From: Candidatus Colivicinus equi
Lineage (GTDB): Bacteria > Bacillota_I > Bacilli_A > Erysipelotrichales > Erysipelotrichaceae
Assembly (NCBI GenBank): GCA_018064825.1
Contig: JAGHUL010000007.1
Location: forward strand, 1 to 52,832
DNA length: 52,832 nucleotides
Direction: 5' to 3'
The notes beneath the pieces are model-generated. The model searched no databases, had not been told where the DNA came from, and saw nothing but the letters and a program-made list of their open reading frames with translations. The translations under genes were made by a program, and so were the position numbers. Shown piece by piece: positions 8,348 through 14,492 of the stretch (positions within the stretch are counted from its first letter, which is position 1; every line of letters begins with the position of its first letter).

Positions 8348-8376
8348 ATTCTAGCAATGAAAGCGCTTATTGTCAA
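8348..8376 (-). promoter_or_regulatory. Promoter of the deoR-PTS operon (TTGACA-17-TAGAAT)
   Basis: The minus strand reads TTGACA at 8376-8371, a 17-base spacer and TAGAAT at 8353-8348, about 50 bases upstream of the DeoR start. This is a near-consensus sigma-A promoter. Confidence 0.85.
8358..8371 (-). promoter_or_regulatory. cre-like (CcpA) site overlapping the PTS operon promoter
   Basis: AATAAGCGCTTTCA matches the cre consensus TGWAANCGNTNWCA at every position except the first two. It fills the spacer between minus-35 and minus-10, a placement expected to repress transcription when preferred sugars are present. CcpA itself is not in the window. Confidence 0.65.
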
Positions 8377-8401
8377 TTAAAAATCTTTCTTTTTCTTTCT
8401 T

Positions 8402-9127
8402 TTATTTACCAATTCTTATGAATTCTGAGACTTTTTTCTTCAAAGCTTCTGGATCATCCATAAGTTTCATTAAAGTGGAGCCAACAAAGAACCCATCTGC
8501 ACCTGCTCTTTTAATAATTTCAACATCTTCAAAATTCTTAATACCTACTCCCGCATAGATATCGTTTTTAACTCCGTTGTCTCTTAAGTATTTGATTATT
8601 ACATCCGGAGTCTCAAAACCGGGCTTAACCTTTTGCCATTCAGGCGGAAATGCTTGCATATAGATAAAACCTTTAGCATTTATACAGTTCTGTAATTCCG
8701 CATCATCAACATCATAATGAAATGGTGCAATAAACATTAGTCCTTTCTCACTCATTTCCTCTTGGAAATCCATGTGGCTACTTATATTAGGACATATTAT
8801 CGAACCTATTCTTTCCTTCTTACAGAATTGCGCAATCTTATCTTTCCCGATTTTAAGCATTACTTCTACAAACAAAAGAAGATTGATTTCTAATTCTGGG
8901 AATAGACGCCTAACTTGACTAATTCCTTCTAAATAATCATCATAATTATCGTTTTTGCTTAAAGCATAGCGCATATAATTAGTAATCATTTCACTTTCGC
9001 CAATAGGATTTTGTAAAGGAAAGCTCGCTTCAATGGCAGTACAACCAGTTTCACAATAAGAGCTAATAATATCAATGCTTTCCTTAATACTTGGATAACC
9101 AAAAGGTATATAACCAATAAATTTCAC
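8402..9127 (-). CDS. TrpA-like TIM-barrel aldolase, divergent active site
   Basis: The 241-residue protein follows the tryptophan synthase alpha pattern: YIPFGYPSIKESIDI at the start, AIEASFPLQNP (strand 2) and a C-terminal phosphate-binding part GVGIKNFEDVEIIKRAGADGFFVGS. By alignment, catalytic Glu49 of TrpA is kept (Glu33 here), but the catalytic Asp60 position is Glu44 and the usual ADGP motif is PIGES. There is no trpB or other trp gene nearby, so I infer a sugar-phosphate or indole-unrelated aldolase role tied to the PTS operon downstream. The start codon is GTG with GGAGG six to nine bases before it. Length is slightly below the 260-270 usual for TrpA. Confidence 0.8.
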   Translation of the reverse strand: MKFIGYIPFGYPSIKESIDIISSYCETGCTAIEASFPLQNPIGESEMITNYMRYALSKNDNYDDYLEGISQVRRLFPELEINLLLFVEVMLKIGKDKIAQFCKKERIGSIICPNISSHMDFQEEMSEKGLMFIAPFHYDVDDAELQNCINAKGFIYMQAFPPEWQKVKPGFETPDVIIKYLRDNGVKNDIYAGVGIKNFEDVEIIKRAGADGFFVGSTLMKLMDDPEALKKKVSEFIRIGK

Positions 9128-9167
9128 TTTTCTTCCTCCTTTTCTTTTCTTTTTATTGCTTTCTTTT

Positions 9168-9173
9168 ATTATA
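9168..9173 (-). promoter_or_regulatory. Possible minus-10 of the TrpA-like gene
   Basis: A perfect TATAAT on the minus strand lies about 40 bases upstream of the GTG start. The nearest minus-35-like hexamer (TTGTAA) is 20 bases away, so the promoter is only tentative. Confidence 0.35.
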
Positions 9174-9231
9174 TTTTATTATTTCTATTTTTTTTACAAA
9201 TCATAAACACTTTCAGCCGATAACATATAAA

Positions 9232-9254
9232 AACCCTGCAGCACATGCAGGGTT
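9232..9254 (-). terminator. Terminator of the DUF1508 gene
   Basis: Minus-strand AACCCTGCA and TGCAGGGTT form a perfect 9-bp GC-containing stem with a 5-base loop, followed by TTTTTATAT. It lies about 27 bases past the stop at 9281. Confidence 0.88.
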
Positions 9255-9280
9255 AACAAATATACAAATAAACTAAATAC

Positions 9281-9646
9281 TTAGATCTCTTCTACTCTAG
9301 AACCAGCATTCTTAACAACAGATTTAACACCGTTTAAGCATGCCTTCAATGTAGTGTAACCTTCAGAAGCACAAATGTTTTGACCATTCTTTGCTTTTAA
9401 TCTGAATCTAAATTCACCCTTCTTATCTGCATAAACTTCAAATTTAGGAGTCTTAGCTTTAGCGTAACCTTCCTTAGTTTGATCTTCTACATTAGCGATA
9501 GGTGCATTCTTTGCTACAGATGCAACACCATGTAGACATGATTTCTTGCTTGCATAAACTTCAGATGTACAAACTACTTCTCCATTAGATGCTTGTAGGG
9601 CAAAGTTATACCCAGTTTTAGTTGCTTTTACAACGTATTTAGACAT
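9281..9646 (-). CDS. DUF1508 (YegP-like) protein with two tandem domains
   Basis: The 121-residue protein contains two copies of the small DUF1508 fold. The first runs from about residue 3 (KYVVKATKTGYNFALQASNGEVVCTSE) and the second from about 66 (KFEVYADKKGEFRFRLKAKNGQNICASE), each with the typical N-G-x-[VN]-[VI]-[CS]-x-S-E turn. Such proteins are small, soluble and of unknown role, often stress- or host-associated. An upstream ATG (9688) is in frame but would place the GAAAGGAAAT ribosome binding site inside the gene, so I start at 9646. A minus-10 and a 13-bp inverted repeat lie upstream. Confidence 0.87.
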   Translation of the reverse strand: MSKYVVKATKTGYNFALQASNGEVVCTSEVYASKKSCLHGVASVAKNAPIANVEDQTKEGYAKAKTPKFEVYADKKGEFRFRLKAKNGQNICASEGYTTLKACLNGVKSVVKNAGSRVEEI

Positions 9647-9712
9647 ATTATTTCCTTTCAGCCTTTTAGGCACTATTTGTAATTTCATTTTATCTTATTT
9701 TTCTTATTTTAG

Positions 9713-9745
9713 GAAATTCATTTCCTATTTTTGGAAATGAATTTC
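9713..9745. promoter_or_regulatory. 13-bp inverted repeat just after the minus-10 of the DUF1508 gene
   Basis: GAAATTCATTTCC (9713-9725) and GGAAATGAATTTC (9733-9745) are perfect inverted repeats separated by 7 bases. On the minus strand a TATAAT (9756-9751) lies immediately upstream, so the repeat falls at or just after the transcription start. It is either a repressor operator or a 5' stem-loop in the mRNA. Confidence 0.6.
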
Positions 9746-9770
9746 TTTATATTATAGCTGATAGTTAATG

Positions 9771-9865
9771 GTCTATAAAATCAGTTCGACAATAGAACAT
9801 TAATAATGATTATTTTATTTATTATATCTTTTGGTGATGCTATAATATTAATGATTCATAATGAG
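9771..9865 (-). pseudogene. Decayed third copy of the 40-aa hydrophobic peptide gene
   Basis: The minus strand shows ATTATGAATCA and, further on, GTCGAACTGATTTTATA, which align with the middle and end of the intact copy at 9922-10044 (ATTATGAATCA and GTTGAATTGATTTTATA). The region between contains stops and insertions, and the ribosome binding site and first codons are absent. It sits directly after the 9866-9895 hairpin, where a further repeat unit would be expected. Confidence 0.55.
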
Positions 9866-9895
9866 AGAAAAGGTGTTCGTCAAAACACCTTTTCT
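9866..9895. terminator. Bidirectional 12-bp hairpin, array copy 1
   Basis: AGAAAAGGTGTT and AACACCTTTTCT pair perfectly over 12 bp around loop CGTCAA. T-rich sequence follows on both strands. It lies about 27 bases after the stop of the intact peptide gene at 9922-10044. The same stem recurs at 10171-10200 and 10491-10523. Confidence 0.75.
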
Positions 9896-9921
9896 TTATA
9901 TTGTGGCTAGTAATCAAATGG

Positions 9922-10044
9922 TTATAAAATCAATTCAACAATGAGCTTTATTACAAGAAACAGTATCTCAATAATAAAGATTATTAGTCTTTTTTGATTC
10001 ATAATGACATTTGTACTAGCCACATATAAGAAGAAATTATTCAT
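9922..10044 (-). CDS. Small hydrophobic peptide, 40 aa, putative type I toxin-like (copy B)
   Basis: An ATG at 10044 with AGGAGG nine bases upstream opens a 41-codon frame (40 residues plus TAA). The first ten residues are MNNFFLYVAS and the end is IIEILFLVIKLIVELIL, a strongly hydrophobic helix from about residue 20 with single Glu and Lys residues. This matches the size and character of membrane-acting type I toxins, but I find no named family. It is about 75% identical at protein level to the copy at 10228-10350. The codons for YVAST near the 5' end are complementary to bases just before the terminator (9897-9911), a long-range pairing reminiscent of hok and fst mRNAs. An internal Met15 could be an alternative start but lacks a ribosome binding site. 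Confidence 0.65.
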   Translation of the reverse strand: MNNFFLYVASTNVIMNQKRLIIFIIEILFLVIKLIVELIL

Positions 10045-10170
10045 GACTAATTTCCTCCTATATATTTATTCAATTGAAAATAGTAGAATGCTAAAAAATA
10101 TTGAAAATATCTCAGTTTTTCATTTACTATTTATTGTTTTGTGATAGGATATAGTTGTTTTCATACCATA

Positions 10171-10200
10171 AGAAAAGGTGTTCGTCAAAACACCTTTTCT
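10171..10200. terminator. Bidirectional 12-bp hairpin, array copy 2
   Basis: Identical in stem and loop to the 9866-9895 hairpin. On the plus strand it continues into TTTTTCTTG. It separates the two intact peptide units, 28 bases after the stop of the copy at 10228-10350, and could end minus-strand peptide mRNAs as well as any plus-strand antisense RNA. Confidence 0.75.
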
Positions 10201-10227
10201 TTTTCTTGTGGTTGGCATTTCAATCGG

Positions 10228-10350
10228 TTATAGAAGTAATTCCACAATTAGTTTTATTATTAGAAATAAAATTTCAATAATAAATACTAATAGTTTCTTG
10301 ACATCCATATTACAGGTTGTGCTAGCCACATATAAGAAGAAATTATTCAT
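10228..10350 (-). CDS. Small hydrophobic peptide, 40 aa, putative type I toxin-like (copy A)
   Basis: The ATG at 10350 has AGGAGG nine bases upstream and the frame ends at TAA, giving 40 residues. It begins MNNFFLYVAS, identical to copy B, diverges at residues 12-19 (around NMDVKK), and ends IIEILFLIIKLIVELLL. About 60 bases upstream of the start are shared with copy B, including CTATTTTCAA and AATAAATATATAGGAGG, so the whole unit, not only the frame, is duplicated. Conservation of the peptide across a diverged duplication argues that it is translated. No antisense promoter can be named with confidence. Confidence 0.65.
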   Translation of the reverse strand: MNNFFLYVASTTCNMDVKKLLVFIIEILFLIIKLIVELLL

Positions 10351-10490
10351 GACTAATTTCCTCCTATATATTTATTCCGTTGAAAATAGACAAATGCTGA
10401 AAAAATATGAAATTTTTTTCAAATATGTAGGATTTGGAAATAGTTTACTAATTAGTATTTTGTGCTAATATTAGGTTGTAACATCCATAG

Positions 10491-10523
10491 AAGAAAAGGT
10501 GTTCTGCTAAAACACCTTTTCTT
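10491..10523. terminator. Bidirectional hairpin, array copy 3, terminator of the lipoprotein gene
   Basis: AAGAAAAGGTGTT and AACACCTTTTCTT pair over 13 bp with a 7-base loop. It lies 21 bases after the stop of the 440-residue lipoprotein gene. It is flanked by TGTGGCTAGT (plus 10529-10538), the same element that follows the hairpin at 9866-9895, so it looks like the end of another repeat unit now serving the lipoprotein gene. Confidence 0.75.
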
Positions 10524-10544
10524 TATACTGTGGCTAGTATCTAG

Positions 10545-11867
10545 TTAATTATTATTTTCTATTTTTTCAAATGGTGGTTCTGGTCTTTCTCCCATCTCTT
10601 TAGGAGGTTGCCCAGGGAATTCAGGGTTGAAGTCGTTTCCTGGCATCATTGGAGCTTGTTCACTAGTTCTAGCATTTCCTCCTGAATAAACCTTGGCGTC
10701 TTCTAAAACATTAGTGCCATTATTTGAATCAAGAATATGATCAGACACTGATGGAGAAGTTCCTGCAACGATACCACCATTAATATTTATATAACCATTA
10801 GAATCGATAGCATCTCCTTCTCTTCCTTGTCCCGCAAAGATTGTTAGGTGACCATCATTCATTGTAAAGATAGATACGTCATCTTCATTGACGTTGATTC
10901 CATCATCTTGTGTGTAGATATTTATATAACCAGAACTGATTGTTAAGTGTAATTCGGTATCTAGTCCTTCATAGGTTGTACTTATGATATTTAAGATACC
11001 TGTTCCTTTAGTTTCTGATTCTATCAACATTGATACAGTACTATAGAAACTTCCATCATATTTATAACGTTTCTTTTGTTCAGTATTAGAATCATCTTTA
11101 TATTTAGCTTTTAATAGTCGATATACATTTGCACCCACAAAGTTGTTTTCACTTCCATCTACTAAGATTATTTTTATTCCTGCATTAGTTAAATCGACTG
11201 TCGAAGGATGAGTTGTTTCTTCTTCCCAATTGTTGTCTACTTCATAGGCATTGTAGACAATGAAACTTGGTGCTACATCACAATTCACATCAACACCATT
11301 AAATATTAATGTTACTTTTTGGTCTTCATTAGTGAAACTGTCTTCACCCAAATCAATAGCTATTTGACCATTGAAGTTTCCTTCTAAGATGTATTCACCT
11401 GCTTCATTAATATGTAAAACAGGATTGTCATACGCTTCTTCTTCACTATGCATCATTTCAGTAGGAATATCTTCACCAAAGTATGGCAATAGTCCAAAGA
11501 TGTAGTTTTCATATCCTTCAGCTGTATAATATGTAGCCCACTCTTTCTCACCATCATAATCAACCAATGAAAATTCTTCTTCATCAATGCTTGGGTAATA
11601 GATTATATCGTGACTTATATAGATACTATCTTTTGGTTTATCACCTTCATATATTTCATCTATATTGTCTTTAGATAATGAAAAAGTATAATCATATTCT
11701 TTGATTTCTTTTTCATCTATTGTTCCTTTATGATCATCTAATACTATTACTTTCGCATTTGGATATCTATTATAGATATCATTTCCATCACTAACTAAAA
11801 CATCAGTATTGTTGTTGCAACCTGACATAATAAATAAAACAATTAATATCAATAATATTTTCTTCAT
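10545..11867 (-). CDS. Lipoprotein with Cthe_2159-type carbohydrate-binding domain
   Basis: The 440-residue protein starts with a lipoprotein signal (KKILLILIVLFIMSGC; lipobox Cys16), so it is anchored outside the membrane. The middle (about 150-390) has the beta-helix pattern of the Cthe_2159 carbohydrate-binding family (PF14262): EAGEYILEGNFNGQIAIDL, VTLIFNGVDV, GTGILNIISTTYEG, DDGINVNEDD and GDAIDSNGYININGG. The C-terminus is rich in Pro, Glu and Met. Family members bind pectin-like polysaccharides, so a role in surface glycan binding or calcium-dependent adhesion is plausible. The start has GAGGTAG upstream. Its terminator is one of the hairpins shared with the small peptide array. Confidence 0.85.
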   Translation of the reverse strand: MKKILLILIVLFIMSGCNNNTDVLVSDGNDIYNRYPNAKVIVLDDHKGTIDEKEIKEYDYTFSLSKDNIDEIYEGDKPKDSIYISHDIIYYPSIDEEEFSLVDYDGEKEWATYYTAEGYENYIFGLLPYFGEDIPTEMMHSEEEAYDNPVLHINEAGEYILEGNFNGQIAIDLGEDSFTNEDQKVTLIFNGVDVNCDVAPSFIVYNAYEVDNNWEEETTHPSTVDLTNAGIKIILVDGSENNFVGANVYRLLKAKYKDDSNTEQKKRYKYDGSFYSTVSMLIESETKGTGILNIISTTYEGLDTELHLTISSGYINIYTQDDGINVNEDDVSIFTMNDGHLTIFAGQGREGDAIDSNGYININGGIVAGTSPSVSDHILDSNNGTNVLEDAKVYSGGNARTSEQAPMMPGNDFNPEFPGQPPKEMGERPEPPFEKIENNN

Positions 11868-11919
11868 AATGACTACCTCGATTAAATACTATCGGTATTT
11901 TCTGAAGTATATGTGAAAT

Positions 11920-12798
11920 CTATATTAAATCTTTGTAATAAGGAATAGACTTAGCAGCACCTAATCCTTGTACAGTAATAGAACTAGCTTTTGTAGCTAG
12001 AGCCAATGCTTTATCTACATCATGTTCATTCATGTATGATGCTAAGAAATAACCTGTAAAAGTATCACCTGCTGCTGTAGTGTCTACAACATCAACTTTA
12101 AGTGCATCTTTATGAATAACTTTATCACCATAAATATAATAAGAGCCTTGTTCACCAACAGTTAAAACAACTTCTTTATTATGGTACCTATCTTGTAGCG
12201 CTTTAATAATGTCATCTATATTATCAGAAGCTATTTCTGTAATACCTTTTGCTTCTACTTCATTGACTATAAAGATATCAATATATTCTAATGGATAAGT
12301 TAAGATGGCACTAGTAATAGGTGCACAATTAAAGGCAATCTTCATACCTGCTTCATGAGCTTTTGTAATTAGATAATCCACTGAAGATATTTCATTTTGA
12401 ATAAGTAATAGATCACCTTTTTCAAAATGTGATAAGACATCGTCTATTTGTTTATGATCAACCTTTTGGTTACCACCACCATAACAAATAATACGATTTT
12501 GTCCTTCATGAACTTCAATAATCGCATGACCAGTAGTTATACTTTCATCTTTATATAAGTAATCAGTATGAACATTATATTCATTTAGATAATCAAAGAA
12601 ACTTTGACCATCTTTTCCTACTCTTCCTGCATGGTATACTTCTAATCCTGCTTTAGCTAAAGCGATTGATTGATTCAAACCTTTACCACCAAAATTCTCA
12701 TGGTAATCATTCGCAATAATTGTTTCCTTTGGAAGAACAAAATGATCAGTGTTATAAACGTAATCAAAATTTAAAGAACCAAAACTTAATACTTTCAT
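11920..12798 (-). CDS. PfkB family sugar kinase, ribokinase-like
   Basis: The 292-residue protein has the ribokinase/PfkB N-terminal signature NFGGKGLNQSIALAKAGLEVYHAGRVGKDG and the C-terminal ATP/anion-hole motif DTTAAGDTFTGYF with the catalytic Asp of AAGD. The length is normal for ribokinase. It phosphorylates ribose or a related sugar in the cytoplasm using ATP; ribokinase is the closest pattern but the exact substrate is not proven. One base separates it from the upstream VOC-like gene, so the two are co-transcribed. Confidence 0.88.
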   Translation of the reverse strand: MKVLSFGSLNFDYVYNTDHFVLPKETIIANDYHENFGGKGLNQSIALAKAGLEVYHAGRVGKDGQSFFDYLNEYNVHTDYLYKDESITTGHAIIEVHEGQNRIICYGGGNQKVDHKQIDDVLSHFEKGDLLLIQNEISSVDYLITKAHEAGMKIAFNCAPITSAILTYPLEYIDIFIVNEVEAKGITEIASDNIDDIIKALQDRYHNKEVVLTVGEQGSYYIYGDKVIHKDALKVDVVDTTAAGDTFTGYFLASYMNEHDVDKALALATKASSITVQGLGAAKSIPYYKDLI

Positions 12799-12799
12799 A

Positions 12800-13162
12800 C
12801 TATCTTTTCCTATGTTCCATTAAAAATATAGATAAACCATCAGAATCCTTCAATAATGCACTAGTTGAATAATTATTAGTCTTAGGACCAGTATCAACCA
12901 CAAATCCATCTTCCGCAAATTCTTTAATCGCATCCTCAACACTATCCACATTAATACGAAGCACTTGTTTTTCTTTATCAACATTTGCTTTAACAACATC
13001 TAATTTAGTGCCTGTTGTATGTTTTAATACATATACAATACTGCCATCAAATAAGACATCTTTTTGGGTATGAATGATTCTAAAACCTTTGTGTGTTAAT
13101 AAATTTAAAATTTTGTCTACATCATTAGTGACTATTGCGGGATATTGTGATTTTATTTTCAT
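12800..13162 (-). CDS. Small VOC/glyoxalase-fold protein, 120 aa
   Basis: The size and a repeated beta-alpha-beta pattern (AIVTNDVDKILNLLTHKGFRIIHT at the start, VLRINVDSVEDAIKEFAEDGFVVDTG and DGLSIFLMEH at the end) suggest the vicinal-oxygen-chelate (glyoxalase/bleomycin-resistance) fold. The metal ligands are not clearly all present, so catalysis is uncertain. AAGGAG lies just before the ATG. It is coupled to the kinase gene downstream and divergent from the transporter gene at 13194. Confidence 0.65.
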   Translation of the reverse strand: MKIKSQYPAIVTNDVDKILNLLTHKGFRIIHTQKDVLFDGSIVYVLKHTTGTKLDVVKANVDKEKQVLRINVDSVEDAIKEFAEDGFVVDTGPKTNNYSTSALLKDSDGLSIFLMEHRKR

Positions 13163-13181
13163 GGGAACTCCTTTACTATAG

Positions 13182-13187
13182 TATAAT
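13182..13187 (+). promoter_or_regulatory. Minus-10 six bases from the CDF gene start (leaderless arrangement)
   Basis: A perfect TATAAT is followed by TATCTC and then the ATG at 13194, with no ribosome binding site between. Transcription would begin at or next to the start codon. Confidence 0.65.
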
Positions 13188-13193
13188 TATCTC

Positions 13194-14102
13194 ATGAAAG
13201 AAAACGAAAATACTACTGCACAAACATATCGTGAACAAGCAAAAGTCACAATAATTGCTTTCCTTGTGGAACTACCAAACTTAATTGCAATTGCGATTTC
13301 CGCATTGATGTCTAGCACGCTTATTGTTTGGATAGACTTCCTAGATTCCTTCTGTAATCTAACTAGAGATGGCATCATCTCTTATATCTCTATTAAGTTA
13401 CAAGCCAATCTAAAATACAAATACAATTATGGTATTGCGAAGGTTGAAGCTTTGTCTTCAATGTGCTGTGACTTCATTATGATTGTCGGTGTATGTTGTG
13501 TATTCCTATGTTCAATATATCAACTATTCAATCCTGAACAACCTAGTTCAACACTTATATATGTACTTATTATTAAGATAATCAATATCATCTTTGACTC
13601 TGTTGTATTATCTAAACAAGCAAAAGTTAGAAAGATTGAGAATAACTCTGTTACACAAGCTAACTATGAAGGTTGTTTAAAGAATTTATACTTTGATGCA
13701 TCTGTCTTAATTACTACATTACTATGTTACTTATTAAGAGATAATCCTATCAGTAGTTATATATCACCTATCGTATGTATCGTAATCGCAACAGTATTAA
13801 TCTATAAAGCAATCAAAAGAGTATCAGTTAATATCTTTGAACTTACTGATAGAACATTATCAGAAGACAATCAATTCAAGATTATCAAAATCTTAAATAG
13901 GCATTTTGATCAATATGAAAAACTAATCTCAATAGATTCTCATAAATTAGGTAATAAGATTCACATTGACTTAGCATTAGATTTTAAGGATGATGAACAA
14001 TATCGCAATATAGCTAAGTTATCTAGTGAACTATCAGAAGAATTAAAAGATGAAATTGAAGATTGCGAAATTGCGATTGTCTTAGGACAAGAAAAGCAAT
14101 GA
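13194..14102 (+). CDS. Cation diffusion facilitator-like membrane protein
   Basis: The 302-residue protein has the CDF layout: six membrane segments in the first two thirds (for example around IAIAISALMSSTLIVWIDFL, FIMIVGVCCVFLCSIYQLF and IIKIINIIFDSVVLSK) and a cytoplasmic C-terminal domain of about 95 residues. The TM2 region keeps DFLDSFCNLTRD. In TM5 the usual H-x3-D metal site appears as NLYFD, so one ligand seems replaced. Substrate specificity is therefore uncertain and may not be zinc. The gene appears to be leaderless and overlaps the following small membrane protein gene by ATGA. Confidence 0.8.
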   Translation: MKENENTTAQTYREQAKVTIIAFLVELPNLIAIAISALMSSTLIVWIDFLDSFCNLTRDGIISYISIKLQANLKYKYNYGIAKVEALSSMCCDFIMIVGVCCVFLCSIYQLFNPEQPSSTLIYVLIIKIINIIFDSVVLSKQAKVRKIENNSVTQANYEGCLKNLYFDASVLITTLLCYLLRDNPISSYISPIVCIVIATVLIYKAIKRVSVNIFELTDRTLSEDNQFKIIKILNRHFDQYEKLISIDSHKLGNKIHIDLALDFKDDEQYRNIAKLSSELSEELKDEIEDCEIAIVLGQEKQ

Positions 14103-14479
14103 GAAAATATTATATTCCCTTTGTATTAGCTTCAATAATAATACTAGTCTTATCATTAGTCGGTATCTTTAAAAAGGATGCCGACTATCAAGAAACAACT
14201 GGCATTATCAAACATATTGAAGAAGAGTATGATCCTGCTCAAGAAGATTATGAATACAAAGTATATATCGATTACCTAGTAAAGAATAAGAAATATGTAG
14301 ATGTATTATATCCTAGCTACAATTCATCTATGAAAGTAAATGATGAAGTAATCGTCTATTATGATCCTGATGACCCTAAGCTTATTCAGGCTGAGGGATA
14401 TGAAAAAGTGCCCTATATAACATTGGGCGCTTCAATAATCGCATTAGTAGTTACTATTAGAGGAATGATTAAGAACTAA
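14099..14479 (+). CDS. DUF3592-type small membrane protein, 126 aa
   Basis: Two hydrophobic segments, near residues 6-23 (IPFVLASIIILVLSLVGIF) and at the C-terminus (ITLGASIIALVVTIRG), flank a soluble region with TTGIIKHIEEEYDP...YKVYIDYLVKNKKY and VNDEVIVYYDPDDPKLIQ, the pattern of DUF3592 proteins. The frame can be extended upstream to 14063, but the ATG at 14099 overlaps the CDF gene stop as ATGA, the typical coupled start, so I use it. Function unknown; probably co-expressed with the transporter. Confidence 0.72.
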   Translation: MRKYYIPFVLASIIILVLSLVGIFKKDADYQETTGIIKHIEEEYDPAQEDYEYKVYIDYLVKNKKYVDVLYPSYNSSMKVNDEVIVYYDPDDPKLIQAEGYEKVPYITLGASIIALVVTIRGMIKN

Positions 14480-14492
14480 TCATTCCTTTTTT
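14461..14492 (+). terminator. Terminator of the CDF/DUF3592 operon
   Basis: AGGAATGATTA and TAATCATTCCT form a perfect 11-bp stem with loop AGAAC, followed by TTTTTTG. It overlaps the end of the DUF3592 coding region and the stop of the convergent permease gene. Confidence 0.88.

Noticed and set aside
8402-9127. Tryptophan synthase alpha chain for tryptophan biosynthesis
   Set aside because: Catalytic Asp position is Glu, no trpB or other trp genes are near, and the PTS context points elsewhere.
10178-10468. 96-codon plus-strand frame across the small-peptide array
   Set aside because: It runs antisense to the duplicated unit, includes the hairpin, and has no ribosome binding site; the minus-strand peptides explain the region.
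9866-10523. Insertion-sequence ends or transposon remnants from the repeated hairpins
   Set aside because: No transposase, no target duplications, and each hairpin sits where a terminator is expected.
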